Source: an uncultured Treponema sp.
GTDB lineage: Bacteria; Spirochaetota; Spirochaetia; Treponematales; Treponemataceae
Reading direction: 5' to 3'
Assembly (NCBI GenBank): GCA_945877425.1
Contig: CAMCRZ010000007.1
Span: 1-64,000 of the forward strand
DNA: 64,000 nucleotides
The notes beneath the pieces were generated by a model. It saw only the letters and a list, made by a program, of their open reading frames with translations. It was not told where the DNA came from and searched no databases. Positions 1-5,170 of the stretch are shown here, piece by piece. The first letter of the stretch is position 1. Each line of letters starts with the position of its first letter. A program made the position numbers and the translations under genes.

Positions 1-182
1 ATGCCATGGTTCTTACTTGGTTTTAATTCCGTTACAAAACTTGAATTTTGACCTAGTAAAATGTTACCTTATATGAAAATAAAACAGTTTATTCTTGCAA
101 AGAATTTAATTTTGATATTATTTATGCAAATAAGAGTGTTTATATTTTCACTTTTTAGTTATTTTAAGGAGGTTTTGAAAAT

Positions 183-362
183 ATGAATCTTATTCGCGAA
201 GATTATCTTAAACTTATCCGTCCTTATTACGATGTTGATCTTATAAAAGTGATAACTGGAATCCGACGTTCAGGAAAATCGGTTTTAAACGTATCGAATT
301 CGCTACGTTTAAAATCTGGATTATGTAAAACTTCCCAAAGTCCCAATGATAAGTTCATTTAA
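183..362 (+). pseudogene. Truncated AAA ATPase (DUF4143 type), N-terminal remnant
   Basis: A good Shine-Dalgarno (AAGGAGG, 166-172) precedes an ATG at 183 that opens 59 codons. The first 35 residues look like the start of an AAA_14/DUF4143 ATPase: a basic N-terminus, then VITGIRRSGKSVL, which holds the P-loop. Right after the P-loop the similarity stops and about 25 unrelated residues lead to a TAA at 360-362. Walker B and the rest of the domain are missing, so the gene is broken. The break coincides with a 32-bp near-perfect palindrome at 283-314. The family call rests on the motif only. Confidence 0.6.
283..314. repeat. 32-bp near-perfect palindrome at the ATPase breakpoint
   Basis: The 16-nt half sites starting TTTTAAACGTA and ending TACGTTTAAAA are reverse complements with one mismatched pair (T294/C303); the centre is CGAATTCG. 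It sits exactly where the truncated ATPase reading frame loses its family resemblance. It may be a rearrangement scar, an operator or a fold-back artefact of a deletion. Confidence 0.6.
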
Positions 363-417
363 GAGGCAGGGAATGTAATTGGCAATTAACTGCGTTCGTT
401 AGTTATAAAGTCTAAAC

Positions 418-446
418 TTGACTACTTTCCCTTTTATCATTATAAT
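418..446 (+). promoter_or_regulatory. Sigma70-type promoter of the DUF234 ATPase gene
   Basis: TTGACT (418-423), a 17-nt spacer and TATAAT (441-446) make a near-consensus promoter. A perfect 12-bp inverted repeat (TTTTACTCGATT at 446-457, AATCGAGTAAAA at 475-486) begins at the last base of the -10 box and spans the predicted start of transcription. It could be an operator or a 5' UTR hairpin. The promoter rules out translation starting at the TTG at 418. Confidence 0.65.
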
Positions 447-495
447 TTTACTCGATTACAACCGAGTCGATTTTAATCGAGTAAAAGAGTTTCAT

Positions 496-1899
496 ATGGC
501 AGAAGACGAACCTTTTTTTGGAAGAAAAGAAAATATCAAAGCAATCTCAAAGTTTTTCAATTCAGATAAAGATAATGCAGCCCTTATTTATGGTCGTCGC
601 CGTGTTGGAAAAACAGAACTGATTAAGCATTGTCTTAAGGCAACAAAAACAACTTCTATTTATTATGAGTGCAAAGAAACTTCTGAAGTAAATAATGTTA
701 AATCCCTTTGCGAAATTATTTCAGAAACTTTTGGTCTGCCGCCATTAGCCTTTGATACCTTTGAGTCAACTCTCGCATTTCTCTATAAACAGGCAAAAGA
801 AAAAGAATTAATTGTAGTAATTGACGAATATCCATATATCCGGAAAGTTGTTGAGGGCTTAGACAGCATAATTCAGTCTTTTATCGACAATAATAAATCC
901 ACTTCAAAATTAAAGCTTATTCTGTGCGGCTCTTATGTAGAAACTATGAAATCTTTGCTTTCAGAAGAAAATCCGCTTTTTGGCCGTTTTGATTTAGTCA
1001 TGAATCTCAAGGCCATGGATTATTTTGATTCTTCACTCTTCTATCAGGATTTTAGCGACGAAGATAAGGTTCGTTTATTTTCTGTTTTTGGCGGAATTCC
1101 ATATTACAACAGGCGAATAGATTCATCAAAGTCTGTTAAGCAAAATATAATTGATTTAATCGCAAGTCCAGGCAGCCGTTTTGAAAATGAAGTTCAGATG
1201 CAGTTGAAATCAGAAATTTCAAAAATGCAGAATGCCTATGAAGTCTTTGAAGCTCTTGCAAAGGGATTCGTTAGATTTAAGGATATCCTCTCCCAGTCTC
1301 AAGTTTCAAGTTCACCTACTTTGGTGGATGTTCTTGATAAGTTAATAAGCATGGATATTGTTGTAAAAGAATCTCCGATTAATGATGAGAATAACAAGAA
1401 AAAAGCCGGCTATTATATTTCGGACCAGCTTACTTTATTTTATTTCAAATACATTTACAGAAATCTTTCTCGACTTGCAGTTATGGATTCAGAAGCGTTT
1501 TATGATAAATTTATTGAAGCTGATTTTGAAGAACATTATGTGCCTCTGACTTTTGAACAAGTTTGCAAACAGTTTTTAATCCGTAAAAACCGTTCAGGAG
1601 AATTAGAGGACTCATTTGAGAAAATTGGAAAGTACTGGTATGACGATCCGGCAAATCACAAAAACGGTGAATTTGACGTCGTTACCGAAAATGATAACTG
1701 TTATATTTTCTATGAAGCAAAATTCCGTGAAGGAAAATTAGACTCCAATCTTATCTGGAATGAAATTCAGCAGGTAAACAACACAGGACTTGTTTGCAGC
1801 AAATATGGCTTCTTCTCTAAATCTGGTTATAAAGAGATTGATGAAAAACATAAAAAGCAGCTGATTCTTTATGAATTGAAAGATTTGTATAAGGAATAA
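496..1899 (+). CDS. AAA-family ATPase with DUF234-like C-terminal domain
   Basis: 467 residues from the ATG at 496; the longer frame from 418 is excluded because a promoter lies there. Walker A is GRRRVGKT (about 33-40) and Walker B is LIVVIDEYPY (about 105-113). A middle winged-helix-like region follows. The C-terminal part (FDVV followed by FYEAKF) resembles the PD-(D/E)XK-like DUF234 module of this family. Such proteins are widespread accessory ATPases in archaea and gut bacteria with no settled substrate. It stands alone, next to a broken relative of the wider AAA group. The 5' leader is predicted to form a hairpin and has no clear Shine-Dalgarno. Confidence 0.8.
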   Translation: MAEDEPFFGRKENIKAISKFFNSDKDNAALIYGRRRVGKTELIKHCLKATKTTSIYYECKETSEVNNVKSLCEIISETFGLPPLAFDTFESTLAFLYKQAKEKELIVVIDEYPYIRKVVEGLDSIIQSFIDNNKSTSKLKLILCGSYVETMKSLLSEENPLFGRFDLVMNLKAMDYFDSSLFYQDFSDEDKVRLFSVFGGIPYYNRRIDSSKSVKQNIIDLIASPGSRFENEVQMQLKSEISKMQNAYEVFEALAKGFVRFKDILSQSQVSSSPTLVDVLDKLISMDIVVKESPINDENNKKKAGYYISDQLTLFYFKYIYRNLSRLAVMDSEAFYDKFIEADFEEHYVPLTFEQVCKQFLIRKNRSGELEDSFEKIGKYWYDDPANHKNGEFDVVTENDNCYIFYEAKFREGKLDSNLIWNEIQQVNNTGLVCSKYGFFSKSGYKEIDEKHKKQLILYELKDLYKE

Positions 1900-1909
1900 T
1901 TGAATTGAA

Positions 1910-2203
1910 ATGGAGAGCAAATTATACAGAGCAATCAAAATTGAAGGTAACAAAAGTTATGAGTAAATCGGTTTAATTTCTGACATTCCCGAAAAAGCAA
2001 TTGAAAAAAGAATAGAACCTAACCACCTATTCGATTGGTGCGTAAAGAAATCTTTTGAAAAATCTCCCTATTTTGGCAGCGCCTCCTTAAAAAATCCTAA
2101 GTCCCAAAAATTCAACAATATCACGACTTCTAGCCACGACGGCATTGAGCACCTGAACATTGTGGATTTCTTGCTGCACAAGGTCAGTTTGCATTTGTCG
2201 TAA
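1910..2203 (+). pseudogene. Decayed unrecognised ORF with one in-frame stop
   Basis: One frame reads about 18 codons from ATG 1910, meets TAA at 1964-1966, and continues open for 78 further codons to TAA at 2201-2203. Residues are unremarkable (for example IPEKAIEKRIEPNHLFDWC). I do not recognise a family. A single interruption in an otherwise open frame suggests a recently broken small gene, but chance is possible. Nothing else is visible in the 1900-2220 gap. Confidence 0.3.
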
Positions 2204-2220
2204 AATATGAGCTGGTTTGA

Positions 2221-3192
2221 TTATCTAACCTGCATCCATTTTTTTTTCACCAAGGGCAGAAAACATACGATTGATTGAAAACGACTGTAAAATTCTTCGC
2301 AAGAGATTTTTCCTGTATCTGCCAGATATTGAAGATGCTTTATTTTTCTGATTTTTCTTTTCCAGTTTTTACTTAAAACTTTTATGCACGAATGTTTGAT
2401 TAAGAATCCTAAAAATGGAACGCCATTTTTGCAGCTGTTAATCACAGGAGTTTTAAATTCAACACGAATATTCTCTTCCACAAATAATTTCAGTTTTTGA
2501 TAAAAAGAATTAAGTTCAGCCTTTGAATTGGAAAACAGAAGAATATCGTCCATATAACGAACATAACCTTGCGGTTTTAATTTTTCTATAACAAAGTGAT
2601 CCGTATGTGATAAATATAAATTTGCAAAAAACTGGCTTGTCAAATTTCCAATAGGAAGTCCTTTATCTTCACAGCCGAAAGAATCTATGATATTAAAAAG
2701 AAGATTCAGGCATTTTCTGTCTTTGATAATTCTTTCAAGTTTTTCTTTTAGCACAGTATGATTGATACTGTCAAAATATTTTCTTACGTCAAGTTTCAAA
2801 AAATATCCGCCGGATTTTACTTTATTAAAAGCATAAAGAACTGCCTTATGAGTTCCTTTTTCTTTTCTGCATGCATAAGTATGAAAAATAAACTGTTTTT
2901 CAAATACCGGCTCAAGAACATTCATGATTGCATGATGCACAATTCTGTCCTCAAAAGAAGCCGCAGTTATAAGCCGTTCTTTTGGATCATATATTTTAAA
3001 CTGATAATAATTTCCGATTTTATATGTATTTGACTCAAGCCGGGTTTTTATAGAATGTAAATTTTCATCCGCCTTGCAGTCAAAAATAATGGCGGACGGT
3101 AAAAAACGTTTTCCTTTTAGAGCCTTTAAATATGCATTCCTTAAATTGTTAAAATCTGTAATCTGATAAAATAAATTTCCGATGCGTTTCAT
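2221..3192 (-). CDS. Diversity-generating retroelement reverse transcriptase
   Basis: A 323-residue reverse transcriptase. It has the expected motif order: LKLDVRKYFDSI (motif 3 aspartate, about 132-143), LPIGNLTSQ (about 179-187) and YMDD (213-216) with the two catalytic aspartates. The IGxxxSQ motif is typical of DGR reverse transcriptases, where group II intron enzymes have QGxxxSP-like sequence. There is no maturase, endonuclease or RNase H extension, which fits DGR enzymes. In DGRs this enzyme copies the TR transcript with frequent errors at adenines, and the cDNA then replaces the VR. Here the TR lies 153 nt upstream on the same strand and the VR about 2 kb upstream, so the assignment does not rest on the protein alone. 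The start chosen is the ATG at 3192. Confidence 0.95.
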   Translation of the reverse strand: MKRIGNLFYQITDFNNLRNAYLKALKGKRFLPSAIIFDCKADENLHSIKTRLESNTYKIGNYYQFKIYDPKERLITAASFEDRIVHHAIMNVLEPVFEKQFIFHTYACRKEKGTHKAVLYAFNKVKSGGYFLKLDVRKYFDSINHTVLKEKLERIIKDRKCLNLLFNIIDSFGCEDKGLPIGNLTSQFFANLYLSHTDHFVIEKLKPQGYVRYMDDILLFSNSKAELNSFYQKLKLFVEENIRVEFKTPVINSCKNGVPFLGFLIKHSCIKVLSKNWKRKIRKIKHLQYLADTGKISCEEFYSRFQSIVCFLPLVKKKWMQVR

Positions 3193-3199
3193 AAAAAAA

Positions 3200-3290
3200 C
3201 TGTGTTAAGCGTTCGCGTATATTTTACCGCTACCAGCACAACACAGCCAAAATTATTTTTTGTAGATTTTTAACAAAGCAAAAACCTACA
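3200..3290 (-). other. Structured RNA segment between TR and reverse transcriptase
   Basis: On the transcribed strand two stems can form. One pairs 3261-3271 with 3280-3290 (11 bp including one G-U, 8-nt loop). The other pairs AACACAG (3240-3246) with CTGTGTT (3200-3206). In the Bordetella phage DGR the RNA downstream of TR is needed for cDNA priming, so this segment is a candidate for the same role. That role is an inference from position. Confidence 0.45.
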
Positions 3291-3345
3291 GGAATAAACC
3301 GGTTCTGCAAAATTGACGAATCACGTTTATTACAGAGCTGTAAGA

Positions 3346-3526
3346 AGCGGAACAAACAATGCGGAAACCAAGGTTGTTGTTCTGGTTGTTGGCCAGATTC
3401 ATACGCACCTGCTTTGAATCTGTGTTGTTCCTGTTGTCCACCTTGCAGTTGTTGTCGTTGTTGTTATAGCTGCCACCACGGTTATAGCGGTTGTTGCTGT
3501 TGTTCGGGTTAACATCCCAACACCAC
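3346..3526 (-). repeat. DGR template repeat (TR), 181 bp
   Basis: Aligned without gaps to the 181-bp VR at 5180-5360, the two copies differ at 27 positions, and at all 27 the TR coding strand has A. The changes on that strand are A to G (19), A to T (7) and A to C (1). The TR is rich in AAC codons at the variable sites, the usual design that lets adenine mutation reach many amino acids. The 29 bp at the 3' end (start of the + strand alignment) are identical, as expected for the homing end. The open frame across the TR (3286-3528) is a by-product of homology to the target gene and is probably not translated. Confidence 0.97.
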
Positions 3527-3550
3527 AAGTTCTTCTAAAGGCTTATCCCA

Positions 3551-3567
3551 AAGATACAAAGTATCTT
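3551..3567 (-). other. Small hairpin between the HRDC gene and TR
   Basis: AAGATAC, AAA, GTATCTT: a 7-bp stem with a 3-nt loop, overlapping the stop codon of the HRDC gene and 25 nt before the TR. There is no long U-run, so it is not a convincing terminator. It could mark the 5' end of the TR RNA. Confidence 0.35.
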
Positions 3568-4099
3568 AAAATATATCCAGCTGAGAATCAGCGGAATTTT
3601 CAGTTTCATTCGTTATATTCTTTGGCGCTTCTGCAGTAGAAACCAAAGCTTTTTCAATTGCTTTTATGAAGATTTCACCCCATTGTTTGTACTTTTGCTC
3701 ATTAACACCTTTTATCTTAAGAAAATCTTCTTTTGTTTTTGGTGGATTCTGAGCCATCAAAGCCAGCTGTTCATTACTTAAAATTCCATATAGCGGAATT
3801 TTAGTCTTATCACCAATTTCCTTTCTTGTTTTCCGTAAGAAATCATAAACAGCAAACTGACTTGGATTTAATACATCTCTCCAGTCTATTTTTGAACTCA
3901 TTGTATAAGCGGATTTACCACCTTCAATGTCCGTATATTCAACAAGAAAAACCCAGCCAGTGCCACGTTCGCCGTCTATTAGCCGTTTTTCAACGTTAAT
4001 TATTCTGCGAGACTTTAAGAAATTATTTAGTTCTGCACTGGAACTCGGTTCAGAGAATGGACTTATGAAGAAGGTCATGAATTGGGTTTGTAGGGCCAT
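3566..4099 (-). CDS. HRDC-domain DGR accessory protein
   Basis: 177 residues. Residues about 83-155 contain an HRDC-type helical domain: WRDVLNPSQFAVYDFLRKTR, then IPLYGILSNEQLALMAQNPP and the LKIKGVNEQK segment. HRDC domains bind nucleic acid in RecQ helicases and RNase D. HRDC-containing proteins are known as accessory genes in some DGRs, where they occur in place of, or beside, the helical-bundle protein Avd. No Avd-like ORF is present here. The gene lies immediately upstream of the TR on the same strand, which supports a role in retrohoming. The N-terminal 80 residues and the acidic C-terminal tail are unrecognised. Confidence 0.75.
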   Translation of the reverse strand: MALQTQFMTFFISPFSEPSSSAELNNFLKSRRIINVEKRLIDGERGTGWVFLVEYTDIEGGKSAYTMSSKIDWRDVLNPSQFAVYDFLRKTRKEIGDKTKIPLYGILSNEQLALMAQNPPKTKEDFLKIKGVNEQKYKQWGEIFIKAIEKALVSTAEAPKNITNETENSADSQLDIF

Positions 4100-4122
4100 A
4101 ATTTTTATCTTTTCTGCATCCT

Positions 4123-4437
4123 TTATATTTCAATCAAAGTATTGCAATAAATCTTATACCAATCACATTCTTCCCTGTTTACTTTTATTTTTTTTATTTC
4201 AAAAAAATTCTTTTTTTCTTCTACACCGAATGTCATCTTGTTAAGTAATTTTAGCTTTTCTTTTGTTTTATATGAATCTTTACAAAGCAAATAAACAAAA
4301 TTCAAAGTAAAAATAATCAAAAAAGCAATAACAAATAACAAGGCAAACTTTAAATCAATTTTTTTAATGATGCTTAGAATAAGTAATGCTACTAAATATA
4401 ACGAACCTATTGCCAAACCACCAAATAAATTTTTCAT
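4123..4437 (-). CDS. Small membrane protein, unknown function
   Basis: 104 residues with two predicted membrane spans in the first 53 residues (GLAIGSLYLVALLILSII and LLFVIAFLIIFTLNFVYLL), then a basic soluble tail of about 50 residues. It starts just after the stop of the 214-residue ORF upstream, so the two are very likely translated together. No family recognised. Its position inside the DGR cassette, between the variable gene and the HRDC-TR-RT part, is unusual. Confidence 0.6.
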   Translation of the reverse strand: MKNLFGGLAIGSLYLVALLILSIIKKIDLKFALLFVIAFLIIFTLNFVYLLCKDSYKTKEKLKLLNKMTFGVEEKKNFFEIKKIKVNREECDWYKIYCNTLIEI

Positions 4438-4439
4438 CT

Positions 4440-5084
4440 CTAAACCTCCATTTCGCGCTTACTTTTCTTCAATAGATGATAAAGTCTGCTTATTCCTTTA
4501 TTAATCCCCTTCACATGATTTGGAGATGGAACGCATTCAAAAGATGAAATATCTTTCATTAATACTGGATCATCTTTTATTGCTTCATCAATATAAAAAA
4601 GAATTTTTAAGATATCTGCTTCTTTTGAAGTATAGTCTTTTCCTATTCTTCGCTTTCCAATGAAAATAGAATTAGCGCATAAATCAATTTCATAAAAAAA
4701 CTGAACCAATAAGCGACGTTGATAATGTAATATTTTTGAATTATCAGTCACATCATTTTTTAAAGAATCTATATATACTTTTCTACAGTCTTCCAGACTT
4801 GCTTCCTGAGGATCAACTTCTAGATTTGGATAAAAATCATGAAGAAACCTCTTTCTATACTCCGAATCGATTTTTGAAACATCTTTAGAGCAGTCAAATA
4901 CAAAGAAATCCACAATTGCCTGTATCGCAGCTCCATATTCCGTACTTCTGTAAACATCACACAAAGAATTATATGTTTGTTCCCATTTGATTTTTTCCGG
5001 AATAATCCATGCCAAAATACAAGCTAATAAAGATAAAAAACACTGAATAATACCTGTCATCTGTTCTACACTAATTGTCTTCAT
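4440..5084 (-). CDS. Membrane-anchored hypothetical protein inside the DGR cassette
   Basis: I choose the ATG at 5084, which gives 214 residues and an N-terminal membrane anchor (IIQCFLSLLACILAWII). The frame is open up to 5138, but that part runs through the hairpin downstream of the VR. The remainder is a predicted helical, charged cytoplasmic or periplasmic domain without recognisable motifs. It is followed directly by a two-span membrane protein gene. The pair sits between the diversified gene and the retrohoming genes, so it may be cargo, an accessory of the variable protein, or an insertion. Confidence 0.6.
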   Translation of the reverse strand: MKTISVEQMTGIIQCFLSLLACILAWIIPEKIKWEQTYNSLCDVYRSTEYGAAIQAIVDFFVFDCSKDVSKIDSEYRKRFLHDFYPNLEVDPQEASLEDCRKVYIDSLKNDVTDNSKILHYQRRLLVQFFYEIDLCANSIFIGKRRIGKDYTSKEADILKILFYIDEAIKDDPVLMKDISSFECVPSPNHVKGINKGISRLYHLLKKSKREMEV

Positions 5085-5102
5085 ATTTCTCTCGCTCCGC
5101 TC

Positions 5103-5153
5103 ACAGCAGTACTGCCCATTTCGGCTTACCGCCTTCATGTGCCGTACTGCTGT
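5103..5153 (-). other. Inverted repeat (hairpin/cruciform) just downstream of VR
   Basis: ACAGCAGTAC (5103-5112) and GTACTGCTGT (5144-5153) are perfect 10-bp inverted arms around a 31-bp loop that holds a small CGG/CCG stem. It lies 26 bp beyond the 3' end of the VR. In the Bordetella phage DGR a hairpin or cruciform shortly after the VR raises target recognition, so this is a good candidate for the same element. It is not followed by a U-run. Confidence 0.6.
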
Positions 5154-5170
5154 AGGCTACACTCGTCTGC

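Noticed and set aside
3286..3528. Open frame of 80 codons covering the TR, rich in Asn
   Set aside because: It is the template repeat read in the frame of the target gene; it has no ribosome site and its composition follows from adenine richness.
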